Shown here: piece by piece, positions 41,429 through 53,389 of the stretch
Layout: every line of letters starts with the position of its first letter
Position numbering within the stretch: the stretch's first letter is position 1
Translations under genes and position numbers: made by a program
From: Scilla litardierei
Taxonomy: Eukaryota > Streptophyta > Magnoliopsida > Asparagales > Asparagaceae
Direction of reading: 5' to 3'
Assembly: GCA_030789695.1 (NCBI GenBank)
Contig: CM061142.1
Span: 42,393,375 to 42,457,374, forward strand
DNA length: 64,000 nt
Notes under the pieces: generated by a model
What the model was told of the DNA's origin: nothing
Seen by the model: only the letters and a program-made list of their open reading frames with translations
Database searches by the model: none

Positions 41429-44400
41429 ATGTCTACCGCTTCTAAGAATATTGTCGCAGAGCTTAACAAAGGTGAAAAGCTCAACGGCGACAATTATAAA
41501 CTTTGGTCAATAAAGATCCAATATGTTTTGGAGGAGCAAGATGTGCTCGAAACACTTCAAAACATAATGGTAGAACCTGAGTTGGGCAATACGGCCCAAC
41601 ACAAGAGGGACCGGGAAGCTTATGATACTTGGACTCGAAAGAACAAAATAGCACCTATTACGTTACTGTCCGCAATGGACAATGACATAATGCGTCTATT
41701 TCGGGAATTCGACCTAGCCAAAGACATATGGTCTGAGCTAGAGATAAAGTTTGGTGGAACTTCGGTTACCAAACTCCGCTCCTTGAATATTCAATTTGAT
41801 TCGTACAAGATGCGGCGAGATCATTCTATGAAAAAGCATCTCCGCCACATGGCGAATCTTATATCTGAATTAAAGGATGCGGGTGTCACGCTGTCTGACG
41901 AACAGCAGATCCAAGCACTCATTCGTTCACTCCCAGATAGCTGGGATAACATGAAAATGCATCTCACTCATAATGAGTGCATTAAAACTTTAAGCGATGT
42001 ATCGAAACACCTCGAACTCGAGGAAGAGCGGATTCAAGCCGCAAAACCAAGTGCAGAAGTGCACGTGGCCGCTAGTTCCTCACATGGAGGAAATAAGCGG
42101 AAGAATAAACGCTTAAGGTTTGTGAACGAATGTAAGCAAGAACCGGAGACCTCAAAGAAGACAAAGAACAAAAAGTGGCAAAAGAATGTGCACTCAAAGA
42201 AGAAAAACTTGAAGAAGATCAAGTGCTTTAAGTGCAACAAGTACGGTCACTTCACCCATACATGTACGGATGGAAGTGATAAGGTAACTTGTAGGGCTAG
42301 TTACATATATGTTTCTAGTTCCATGTTTCTTGCTGAATCTAACTATTTTTGGTTGATTGATTCAGGGGCCACAGACCACGTAGCGAAGGACAGAAGGTTC
42401 TTCGTAGAGTATCGAAAGATAACTCAAGGAACAAAGTGGATATACGTCGGCAACAACACACGTGTTGAAGTCAAAGGCGTCGGAACATGCAAGCTAGTTC
42501 TCGACAACGGCCGGACTTTATTATTGCACGACGTCCTCTTTGCTCCAGATATTAGAAGGAATATCGTTTCCATGGTCATGTTAATGTCTTTAGATTATGA
42601 GTGGAGGTTCTATAAACAATATGTTGACCTTGTTTGTAATAATTCTTTGATTGGTTCTGGTAATGTTTGTAATGGATTAATTGTTTTAAATACAATGTAT
42701 GATGATTCTTCTTCCATTAATGAAAGTTTCCATTTGACAAATGCTTCTAACTCTGAGTCTGAGATCATTTGTTGGCATGCAAGACTTGGTCATATTGGAC
42801 CAACTAGAATGGATAGACATGCCAAAAGTGGCTTGCTATCTAATGTTTCAAAAGTTGAAATGTCAACTTGCGAACATTGTCTTGTAGGGAAAACTTGTCG
42901 CAAGCCGTTTGGAACTGGCACAAGGGCCGAAGTTCCATTACAGCTTATCCATTCGGACATTTGCGGTCCAATGAATGTTAAGACAAGACGCGGGAAGTCC
43001 TATTTCATCACATTCATTGATGACTTCACCCGTTTCGGACATATCTATTTGATATCCCACAAAAGTGAAGCTTTGGCTTGCTTTAAAAACTATATGAGTT
43101 TAGTGGAGAATAAATTAGATCGCAAGATTAAGGTTTTGCGAACCGATAGGGGTGGTGAATATCAATCAATAAGTTTTAAGGAACTTTGTGATGAAAAAGG
43201 CATAGTACATCAGGTAACTATGCCTTACACTCCACAACAAAACGGTGTTGCGGAAAGAAGAAATAGGACATTGATGGAAATGGTCCGATCAATGATGTCT
43301 CAGGCAAATTTGCCTATCACCTTTTGGGGTGACGCATTATTGACGGCAGCATTCATCTTAAACCGTGTACCCTCGAAGTCGGTAAGTTCTACTCCTTATG
43401 AGTTGTGGAACAATAGAACTCCAGACTTAAACATTCTAAAACCTTGGGGTTGTGCCTCTTACGTACATTTATCCTCTCACAAATATGGCAAACTTGGGCC
43501 ACGTGGGAGGAAGTGTATCTTCATCCGATACGCTGAAAACTCCAAAGGATATTTTTTCGTCGGTCAAGAGGACAATGGGGGTCTAATAGAATTCGAATCG
43601 AGGGATGTTGTCTTCTTAGAAAAAGAGTTTCCAAGACAGGGTGAGATAAGTCAAGACTTATCCTTGTTTGAGACTTGGGATCAAGAAGGATCGGAACGTT
43701 CGAGTGGGAGAATTCTTGGTGAAGAAGAAAATACGTTTCAAACTTCACCAATGGATGATACGAACGATACCAATCCTATTCCGAGTGGGAGTGATGTTAT
43801 TCCAAGTGGGAGTGATGTCATTCCAAGTGGGAGTGATCAAACTCAAACAAGACGTAGTAATCGAACGAGGCTAACACCTCTGAGATTTGAGGATGAATTT
43901 CCTCAAACATTCATGACATTACTACAAGATGATGACGAACCTGCAAATTTCAAACAGGCCGTCACATGCCCTGCTAAAGATAAATGGATAGCGGCAATGG
44001 AAGAAGAACTTCAATCCATGAAAACAAACCAAGTCTGGGACTTGGTTAATTTACCTAAGGGACGTAGAGCCATTGGGAACAAGTGGGTTCTCAAAATCAA
44101 GCATAAGGCTGATGGCTCCATCGAGAAATATAAAGCTCGCCTTGTTGCGAAAGGTTTCACGCAACAGGAAGGAATAGACTACGAAGAGACTTTCTCTCCT
44201 GTCGTGCGTTTTACCTCCATTCGCTTAATTCTGGCAATGGTGGCTTGTTTGGACCTCGAGTTACATCAGATGGATGTAAAGACTGCTTTTCTTAACGGAG
44301 AACTAGATGAGGAGATCTACATGGAACAACCAAACGGGTTTGTACAAGAAGAAAACAAACATAAGGTTTGTAAACTTCGTAAATCCATATATGGTCTTAA

Positions 44401-45497
44401 ACAATCCTCAAGGCAGTGGTATATGCGCTTTCAAGAAGTCGTTTTGTCGTATGGTTTCTCCATGCTCGACGAAGACAACTGCGTATATATTAAGAGGATT
44501 AAAAACAAGTATGTAATTATGTCTCTTTATGTAGATGACATACTTATAGCCGGAAATGATAAGCGTCTTATCTTGGATATCAAAACTTGGCTTTCATCCG
44601 TCTTTGAGATGAAAGACATGGGTGAAGCTGCATATATCCTTGGGGTTAAGATCTCAAGGAATCGTTCCAAGAAACTTCTTTCTCTCTCTCAAGAGACATA
44701 TATAAAGAAAGTTTTAGAACGGTTTAATATGCAGGATTGCAAGCCAATTGATACTCCAATAAGCAAAGGCGAGGGTCTATGTTTGGAGATGTGTCCCAAA
44801 GATCCAAAAGAAAAGAAAGCTATGGAAAAAGTTCCATACTCCAGTGCTGTCGAAGTTTGATGTACGCCATGATGTGTACCAGACCGGACATTTGCTATGC
44901 TGTTGGTATGGTAAGCCGTTACCAATCCAACCCAGGACAAGCACACTGGAAAGCGGTGAAGAAGATATTAAGATACCTCAAAGGGACTGCGGACTATGCG
45001 TTATGCTATCAAGGCAATACCTTGAGACTCGAAGGCTATACCGATGCTGATTGGGTGGGTGATCTCGACGAGCGAGATCTACCTCAGGCTTTGTTTACTT
45101 GCTCGGGAATGGTGCAATATCCTGGAGCAGCAAGAAGCAAACCTGCATCGCCTTATCAACCATGGAAGCCGAATTCGTCGCATTCAGCATGGCGGTCCAA
45201 GAAGCTGTTTGGCTTAGGAAATTCTTAGACAGGCTGACGAATGCCTCTGACTCGAGCACTGTTCCTATATACAGTGATAGTCAAGCTTCGATTGCCTATG
45301 TCAAAGATCCTAAATTTCATTGTAAGACCAAACACATTGACATTCGATTCAAGTTTGCAAAGGATTATGACAAACGGAAGGAAGTAGACATAGGATACAT
45401 ATCCACGCATGAGATGATAGCGGATCCCCTTACTAAGGCGATCCCCAGAGATGTGTTTTTCAAACACTTATCATCTATGGGAATGCGTAGGTGCTGA
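41429..45497 (+). pseudogene. gag-pol: Copia gag-pol polyprotein with two single-base deletions in RNase H
   Basis: ATG chosen at 41429 (MSTASKN), as in the related element. Gag: LNGDNYKLWSIKIQYVLEE, FGGTSVTKLRSL, MKMHLTHNE; CCHC knuckle CFKCNKYGHFTHTC (~270). Protease WLIDSGATDHVA; pre-integrase CWHARLGHIG...CEHCLVGK; integrase HSDICGP, RTDRGGEY, NGVAERRNRTL; RT WVLKIKHKADGS, ARLVAKGFTQ, MDVKTAFLNG, YVDDILIAG. The frame stops at 44858-44860; one-base deletions near 44855 and 45072 shift it, and RNase H continues to TAG-free ...DPLTKAIPRDVFFKHLSSMG ending at 45497. Between integrase and RT is a threefold 8-residue repeat (IPSGSDV). Otherwise complete. Confidence 0.92.
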
Positions 45498-46526
45498 GCT
45501 GTATCATGTAATATTTCCCATGTCTATAGAAGATCAAAATTTAATTTGCATACAAGTTTCTTACAAATGATTTTATATACATTTGTGTTTAAGTCTCAGC
45601 TATTTTATTGTGTGTATGTCGGACAGATTAAGGTTGGCTCTCTCACATGAGCAACCGCCTTATCTTATCAGAAGGATAAGATAGAGATGAGACTAGTTTA
45701 AAGTCAAAATCATTAGACAAATGATTTAGAGTCATGACTTAAACAAGATAGTCGAATAAAAGATCTGCATCATACGGATGCTTACAAAAGATCTGAGATC
45801 TGTATCACAAGGATATAAAGATCTCATTGGATTTTTTAAATCCTATCTGTCTTATGCAGGATGAGAGTCCGTGAATATTTCACGAGTAGTAAGGGGACTC
45901 AAAAAGATAGGCACTGTGGTGTCTGATCTTTCATCCGTACAACATCATTAAGACATACTCTCCCTGGGAAAGGAGTGATGTTGTAGTACGTGTTCATACC
46001 ACGTATGCATTTCGACCACTGAGTTAGTAGCAATAGTGTTTGCTATTATGTGAGACTCAAAGGCCATACGGGTCTTAACTCTTACCCTCAAGGACTCCAA
46101 TTGGTTCCTTTAGATTTGACGAGATGATCGCTATCTTAGCGTGTTGCTAATGGGATATGGTAATTCGGCTCGGCGGGGCACGTTAGAAAAGCGAATCAAG
46201 TCAAGATCAGAAGGTTCGCAAGAAGAGGAAGATTGATTTCATATTCGCATTTGGACTTTAATGATTCAAAGCTGGCCAGCCAATTGTAATCCAGATGGGA
46301 TTCAATTGTTGAATATAAAGTATAAGAAATGTGAAGAAATAATCTAGGGTAAAGCATGCGTTGAACTACTCAACTTTGCACCTTCGAGGTCGTTGTGTAT
46401 CTCTAACAAGTGCACAACAACAGACTCTACGCGCATGACGGTCGCACGGTCTATTTCTCGGTATGATAGATGAAAGAACTAAGGGAAAGACGTTCTCTTA
46501 CAATCCCCTCAAGTGTGAGTGGGAGA
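45498..46526 (+). other. Copia 3' non-coding region and PPT
   Basis: About 1 kb with no conserved frame, ending in AGTGTGAGTGGGAGA before the LTR. Homologous, rearranged sequence is found at 49044-50060 (minus strand) in the related element. Confidence 0.7.
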
Positions 46527-47133
46527 TGTTGGATATGGAAGACGTTTGTACACCCTTGTGGGGGATGTATGAGGGATTACGGACCTCGAACGTCGCGTAC
46601 ACGAAGTCGTGTGCAAAGGGAATCTGTTCCCTTGCGGAGAGGATCTCTGGATGAGTGGGAAAGTCGCATTATATATGCATAAGTGCATGCGACATATGGC
46701 TAATAAAGGGGGAATATCTTAAGCTTATGTTGTACCATGCATATGGTACAACTTAAGCTTATAATGTGCCATGTATCATGGTACACCTTAATTAAGTTGT
46801 TCCAAAGGAACAACTTACCCTAAAATAACTACCTTGGGGGCTATAAATAAGACCCAAGGGTAAGCCATTTCTTACACCTTTTGCATGAAATTCATGCATG
46901 CATCTTCATCCTAGCGAAGCTCTGCAGAAATCCTTTCTCTCCCTCTTATCCAAGTTCTTAATCTAAAGTAGAGATTTAGATTGTGGATTAGTAGCCTTAC
47001 TCCGTTCGTGAGAAGACTCGATCCGTCGTGGCGAATCCGAAGGCGAAGTTCGTAGACTACCGTGCCGCATACACAAGCGTAAGTCTAAACTTCATATTAT
47101 CGATCCTAACTCTGTTTTGGACAAGATCCTACA
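46527..47133 (+). repeat. Copia 3' LTR
   Basis: Partner of 38924-39530, six substitutions. Confidence 0.96.
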
Positions 47134-47138
47134 GTATG

Positions 47139-48441
47139 AGCCCGGGACATTGTCGAAGCCAGAGTTCTACATGCTCTATGTGATGACACGATCTAGAGCC
47201 TTCGACCGAGGAGGAGATGTTTTGGTCCCCACCGTCGAGATTGACATTGCCAGTTGGTACATCGACCGCATCATTATTTCTGCCGGCGCTCGGACGCCCA
47301 TCTGTTGTGGCGGTCTGATTACCCTCTTGGCCCTTTTGTGCGGAGTTGACCTCCCTACTGGCTTGCTGAGACCCCCAGGCCCCACTTCTCTTTCCATAGA
47401 TGTTATGGCCTGGATGAGGATGCTTCGTCCTCATGGCCATCACCACTGTGTGTGGCTACACGGTCCCCACAGTGCCAATTATATAATTCTTCCGAGCCCT
47501 GCTCGGACACATATTGGACCCACTGGCAGAGAGTGGATTCCAGCGATGGATCTCCTTATCCCCGCCTCGTACGTGCTTGAGCCTGAGGGTGCTCAGCAGG
47601 AGCCCCTCGTTCCACCCCTTGACCTCGTCATACCTCAGCCTGCACCTGACCTGTCTACACCTCCCAACACCTCTGTCCATACGTCTGTCAGTATCGGGAG
47701 CACTTTAGCTGAGTCCACCCATACCACCACCACCACTACTGTGCACATGCCCATAGATCCCATTTCTGCGGATAGCCCCGAGCGTCCCCCCACCATAGTT
47801 GAGTGCGGCGAGCCCTCTTTTGCCTCCACAGTAGAGACCCTTTCATCTTTCTTATTCTCGACCCATGGAGAGTCATTTCCTTCGCACTTCACGACCTCCC
47901 CAGTCGTCGACCTTACTGTCTCCACTGCCACTGTATTCTCTGAGAGTGTTGTGACGTCTATCCCTACGTCTGTGTCACTGACCTCTCTGCCCACCTCGTC
48001 GTCTGTCACCACTTCTGCTTCTGCTGCTGCTCCATCCTCTTCGACCTTACATGCGTCTCGGCCTCCCACAGAGGCTTAGCATCACTTAGCGAGCACAACA
48101 CCACTGCACCACCCACAATCGCACCTATCCTTTACAGTAGCCGTGTGAGGCAGCCCCGTTCTTCACCAGTTCGACCTGTTCGACCCTCTGCTCCACCTCC
48201 CCGACACCCTAGTTCAGTACCTCCGTGCTCTAGAGGGGCAGTTAGTGGACTTAGAGGAGATTTCCGGGCTCTCTCGGTTACTGTTAACGCTGTCCAGTCT
48301 CGCGTCACTTTACTTCCTGGTATTCAGGCTTGCCTGAACCAGATTCTAGCGCGACTACCTCAGCCACCCACACCTACCCAGCAGCCACCTCCACCACCAC
48401 CTCCACCACAGAACGGTGCTGGTGCACCCCCACCCACCTAG
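47139..48441 (+). pseudogene. Athila env-region ORF, second part
   Basis: The reading frame of 38332-38923 is continuous with this part across the copia insertion. KPEFYMLYVMTRSRAFDRGG and CGGLITLLALLCGVDLP continue the Athila ORF pattern. From ~47640 to 48078 follows a Ser/Thr/Pro-rich, mucin-like tail ending at 48079. A further frame (48145-48441) has a short heptad-like segment and a Pro run (PPPPPPPPQ). No signal peptide is visible. Whether any envelope-like function existed is unknown. Confidence 0.6.
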
Positions 48442-48515
48442 GCACACATTAGACGCCTTCCATATTTTGCAGCTGATATGCTGGATGTTTTGAGCATGCT
48501 GATTTTGCACCCCTC

Positions 48516-49043
48516 TGTTGGATCCTGTCAAAACAACGACGTTAGAATCGAATAATAACATAGACTTACGTTGGCGTATGCAGCGCCGTAGTCTCTGAAC
48601 TTCACCCTCGGATTCGCCACAACGGTCGGTACTTCGTCACAGAGGATCGAAGCAGCGTTTCACCGCCTAAATCTCTATTTAGAAGAGGATTTTAATGGAA
48701 GGGAGAAGAAGAATATAAGTTGCCTTATGCAAACTTATGGCATGGATGGAATGGTATAAATGCCTTACCCTTGGGTCCTATTTATAGGCTTTAGGGGTAG
48801 TTATTGTAGGAAATAACTAAATATAAGCTTATTAGCCTATATTAGCATATTTACTTATCCTCTTCTTTATTCACTTATCAAGTGCCTTTATGCACTTATA
48901 AAGTGACTTTTTCCACTTATCGAGTGGTCCTTTTCACACGAGAAAAGGTTCCCTTCGTGCACGCTTTCGTGCACGTGACATCTGAGGTCAGTATACCCTC
49001 ATACATCCCCTCATGGGTGTATTCATGTCGTCCATATCCAACA
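48516..49043 (-). repeat. Second copia element, 3' LTR
   Basis: TGTTGGATCC ... CATATCCAACA on the plus strand; pairs with 62246-62773. Confidence 0.95.
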
Positions 49044-50062
49044 TCTCCCACTCAAACTTGAGGGGATTGTAAGGAAACATCTTCCATTTAACTCTTCTGT
49101 TTATCATACCGAGAAATAGGCAGTGTGACCGTCATGCACATAGAGTCCGGTGTTGTGTACTTGTTAGAGATACACAACACTCCTCGAGGTGCAAAGTTGA
49201 GTAGATCAACGCATGATTTACCCTAGATTATTTCTTCACATTTCTTATACTTTATATTCAACAATTGAATCCCATCTGGATTACAATTGGCTGGCCAGCT
49301 TTGAATCTTTAAAGTCCAAATGTAAATATGAAATTAATCTTCCTCTTCTTGCGATCCTTTCGATCTTGACTTGACTTGCTTTTCTAACATGTCCCGCCGG
49401 ACCGAATTGACCATAGTCCATAAGCAACATGCTAAGATAGCAATCACCCAGTCAAATCTAAAAGAACCAATTAGAGTCCATAAGGGTAATGAGTTAAGAC
49501 CCATGTGGTCTTTGGGTCTCACATAATAGTAAATATAATTACTATTCTAACCCAATGGTCAAATGCATACGTAGTATGAATACGTATTACAACATCACTC
49601 CTTTCCCAGGGAGCGTATGTCTTAATGATGTTGTAAGGATGATGATCAGACACCACAATGTCTGATTTTGAGTCCCTTTTGCTACTCAAATGATCTTCTG
49701 GACCCACATCCCGCATAAGACAGATAGGATTTAAATCCTCTTAGATCTTTTGTAAGCATCCATATGATGCAGATCTTTCATACGACCATTTTGTTTAAGT
49801 CATGACTCTAAATCATCCGTCTGACGATTTTGACTTTAAACAGGTCTCATCTTTATTTTACCCGTCTGATAAAATAAAGGCGGTTGCTCATGTGAGAGAG
49901 CCAACCCCAATCTGTTCGACATACAAATAACCAGCTGAGATTTAAAAATGCACAAAAACATTTTCTAGAAACTCACATGCAATGTAAAAAAGAACTTATT
50001 CTTTTATTAAATTTGATCTTTTACAGACATGGGAATTTACATTGGTACAACTCAGCTCTTAC
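49044..50062 (-). other. 3' non-coding region of the second copia element
   Basis: No conserved frame. The sense strand ends in GAGTGGGAGA (PPT) at the LTR. Recognisably homologous to 45498-46526. Confidence 0.7.
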
Positions 50063-50275
50063 GCAATCCTTGAGATGATAAGTGTTAGTAAAACACATCT
50101 CTGGGGATCGCCTTCGTAAGCGGATCCGCTATCATATCATGCATAGATATATACCTTATGTCTACCTTCTTGGTCTTATCATAGTCTTTTGCAAATTTGT
50201 AGCGGATATCAATGTGTTTGGTCTTACAATGGAATTTTGGATCTTTGACATAGGCTATAGATGCTTGACTGTCAC
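50063..50275 (-). pseudogene. RNase H C-terminal fragment of the second copia element
   Basis: Sense strand: SQASIAYVKDPKFHCKTKHID, then VDIRYIS..DMIADPLTKAIPRDVFY, followed by TAA. It is the continuation of 56808-57261 beyond the Tat-type insertion, which sits between SD and SQAS. Confidence 0.85.
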
Positions 50276-51957
50276 TGTTTCAGAGTGTTTTCTCACTGCA
50301 GAGCGTTGACCGTGGAGAGCCCGGTCAACGTGGTCAAGGAGCCCGCTTTGGGTCCCTCGGGGGCTTCGAATCGGTGCAGAAGGGGCGAGGGGAAGCCTCG
50401 GCCCTGGTTGAGACGCTCGGCCTCGGACGGGTGTGCTCGGCCTCGGCTGGTAGGGGGACGAGGGGTAGCCTCAGTCGCCCGGGTAGATGCACGGCCGACG
50501 GGTGACGAGGGAGAGTCTCGGACCCGATTAGGACGCTCGGCCTCGGTAGGACGTGCTCGGCCACGGCAGGCTGACGGTGAGGGGAAGCCTCACTGTCTGA
50601 TTGATCGAGTGGTCGGAGAGGGGCGAGGGGTAGCCTCGGCCCGTTGATCTGCTGTCCACCTGCGCAGACGAGAACGCTCGTCAGGGGGCCGGACCTTGGT
50701 TCCGGCCAAATCCCCTCTGATGCCTAAGTCAGATAGAGATTTGAGAAAGGAGGCCCGGTGGAGACGGTCCGACTCGTGAGGAGATCGTAACGGCGTCTCT
50801 CGGCGCGAGCGGGGGAGGAAGGAGATGAATTGGGGGAACGAGGTCGTTGATGGAGTACCTTAGGTTTTGTTACCTGAGATGCCTCTTGAAGTGTTGATGA
50901 CGGAGTGTCGTTTGGGAGAGCTTGTACTGGTCTGCTTGGAAGGTTGTATTGGTCCGCTTGGAAGGCGGAGGTTTTAAGTCAACGCCTCGGTTTCTGCTCT
51001 GTTGCTGTTGAGTGAGCTTGGAAGGCAGAGGTAGTCGGTGTCCCCACACACACGTCATCCTTGCCCCCTCCAAAGCTCGGTTTTGCCCAGAAAGGTGGCA
51101 AACTCGATCCGTCGGAAATTTCATCGAGCCGGCGCAAGTCAGCGGGCTCGGACTGAGGTAGGTCTGCTAGCTCGACTGGTTCAACAGCTCAGTCGCTGTG
51201 TGGATAACTTTTTAAGCTCGACAAGGTGGCTCGGTGTTGAGACTCCGATACTCGACAAGGCGGCCGGACTCGTCTGGTCGGCCTCCTCCTGAGTCGGTTG
51301 AACTGGTGTGGTCGGCCTCCTCTTGGATGGGTCGGCCTCGTCTAGACACAGCTCCTGTTCCCTTTCCAACTTCAGCTCCGACTCCAGCTTTTGTCTGGAT
51401 CCTATCCTCGCTCCAGCTCCGGCTCCAACTCCAGCTGCGGCTCCAGCTTTTGTCCGGATCCTTGCTCCTGCTCCAGCTCTTGCCCGTTCAGCGGCACGAC
51501 CAAGGTAGATCGGCACGGGCGGCACAGTGGTGGGAGCTCAGCCCATATGTTTGACGATGGCAGCACGGTGTTGGCCGGACGTCGAGACAATGGCCAGAGA
51601 TGGTGGCAGGGCCATTGATGAAGGCCGAGTCGGGGCCAAGGCCGACGCTTGCGAGGATCGTTGGTGTTGTCTCTTGTCTGAACTCGATCGAGATCTCATT
51701 CTCCTTGGCGGCCTTGCCAAGCCACTCGTAGCCCCACATCTTCCTGGCCCGTCCCTGGATCTAGACGCACTCCTTGCACCTCTCCCTCGGTTGGCCGAGG
51801 CTGCAATGCCGGTCGCCGTGTTCTCCGGTGTTTGTCACGGCCATGGTAGCAAGCTTCTTGTGAGGCATTTGTTGAAACCGAAGGATGTGGCTTTTTATCA
51901 CCATCTCGCAAGAAGTTTAAGGGAGGAGAATTGTTAAGAGAGCTCTTGCAGTTGTGT
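50276..51957 (-). repeat. Tat LTR, left arm (inverted)
   Basis: Minus-strand copy of the LTR at ~55135-56802, almost identical. The inner boundary of the LTR proper is uncertain; matching continues into interior sequence to 52261. Contains GC-rich GAGGCCGAGC-type repeats. Confidence 0.75.
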
Positions 51958-52261
51958 TATAGCACACAATTGATTAGCAAGGGGGAAGAGGACAGTTTGA
52001 CCTTTTTTTGCTGGCTGCGAGCTCGGCCGATGCTGGATCGAACGGGTGCCAGATGTAACTTGGGCCCTGATCGGTGAATTCAGATCTTTTGCATCCCCAA
52101 GCTTGGTCGAACCATGGCGATGCCCCAATCGGCTTGATGAGGCACGGCTAGGCTGCTCGTCCCATGGTGAGCCCGGTTCAGTCTTCTGATGAGGTAGGAC
52201 AAGATCGAACGACCCCTTGCTAGGCCGGGCTGGTCTTCGTTCGATCTTTTGAGGAGATCGG

Positions 52262-53369
52262 CCTTGCCGAAGCTGAATCACCGGAGACAGTCTCTAACCA
52301 CCTCACCGTACCAAGGTTTGACCCGCTCCGTTCGAGTTCAATCTCTGTACCTGAGTGCAAACCCGCCTCCGAGGTGATTGAGCCCTCCACTGCGAGCTTC
52401 ACCACCGACGAGAGAGGCTCGGAGAGGTGCGACGCCGCAGTTCCCAGGCTAGCGAATTCTCCTCAGTGGTCTCCGACATCGTACGTCCCCCTCATCCGAA
52501 TCAAGCCGATTGGGGCAGCCAGTAAAAAAAGGTGCTCTCTTAACAATTATCCTCCCTTAAACTTCTTGCGAGATGGTGATAAAAAGCCACATCCTTCGGT
52601 TTCAACAAATGCCTCACAAGAAGCTTGCTACCAGTCGGCCTTGGCCCCGACTCCCACCACTGTGCCTGTCTCAACACCGATCCACCTTGTCGAGCTTAAA
52701 AAGTTATCCACACAGCGACGGAGCTGTTGAACCAGTCGAGCTAGCAGACCTACCTCAGTCCGAGCCCGCTGACTTGCGCCGGCTCGATGAAATTTCCGAC
52801 GGATCGAGTTTGCCACCTTTCTGGGCAAAACCGAGCTTTGGAGGGGGCAAGGATGACGTGTGTGTGGGGACACCGACTACCTCTGCCTTCCAAGCTCACT
52901 CAACAGCAACAGAGCAGAAACCGAGGCGTTGGAGGCATCTCAGGTAACGCTCGCGTCGAGTGATGCCGTTACGATCTCCTCACGAGTCGGACCGTCTCCG
53001 CCGGGCCTCCTTTCTCAGATCTCTATCTGACTTAGGCATCGGAGGGGATTTGGCCGGAACCAAGGTCCGGCCCCCTGACGAGCGTTCTCCTCTGCGCAGG
53101 TGGACAGCAGATCAACGGGCTGAGGCTACCCCTCGCCCCTCTCCAACCACTCGATCAACCGAACAGTGAGGCTTCCCCTCACCGTCAGCCTGCCATGGCC
53201 GAGCACGTCCTACCGAGGCCGAGCGTCCTAATCGGGTCCGAGACTCTCCCTCGTCACCCGTCGGCCGTGCATCTACCCGGGCGACTAAGGCTACCCCTCG
53301 TCCCCCTACCAGCCGAGGCCGAGCACACCCGTCCGAGGCCGTCCCCCCTTCTGCACCGACTCTGAAACA
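52262..53369 (+). repeat. Shortened interior plus 5' LTR, middle copy
   Basis: Collinear with 54222-56802 but with about nine blocks missing (for example between 52302 and 52330, near 52487, 52541, 52632, 52660, 52935, 53350). It ends CTCTGAAACA like the full LTR and is followed by the PBS. Several junctions show 1-4 bp microhomology. Confidence 0.7.
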
Positions 53370-53371
53370 TC

Positions 53372-53389
53372 TGGCGCCGTCTGTGGGAA
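53372..53389 (+). other. Primer-binding site, Tat type
   Basis: TGGCGCCGTCTGTGGGAA, two bases after the LTR end; a PBS widely seen in plant Tat-lineage elements. I have not verified the cognate tRNA. Confidence 0.75.

Larger units (their letters stand above)
38924..47133 (+). mobile_element. Ty1/copia element with GC-rich leader (family shared with 48516-62773)
   Basis: 8210 bp; 607-bp LTRs at 38924-39530 and 46527-47133 with six differences (1.0%); TSD GTATG at 38919-38923 and 47134-47138. PBS for tRNA-iMet at 39532, ~1.9-kb leader, one gag-pol frame, ~1-kb 3' non-coding, PPT GAGTGGGAGA (46517-46526). Nearly intact: only two single-base deletions, both in RNase H. Confidence 0.95.

Noticed and set aside
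52262..53369. Spliced retrocopy as explanation for missing blocks in the middle Tat copy.
   Set aside because: Missing blocks do not begin with GT and end with AG; several junctions show microhomology instead.
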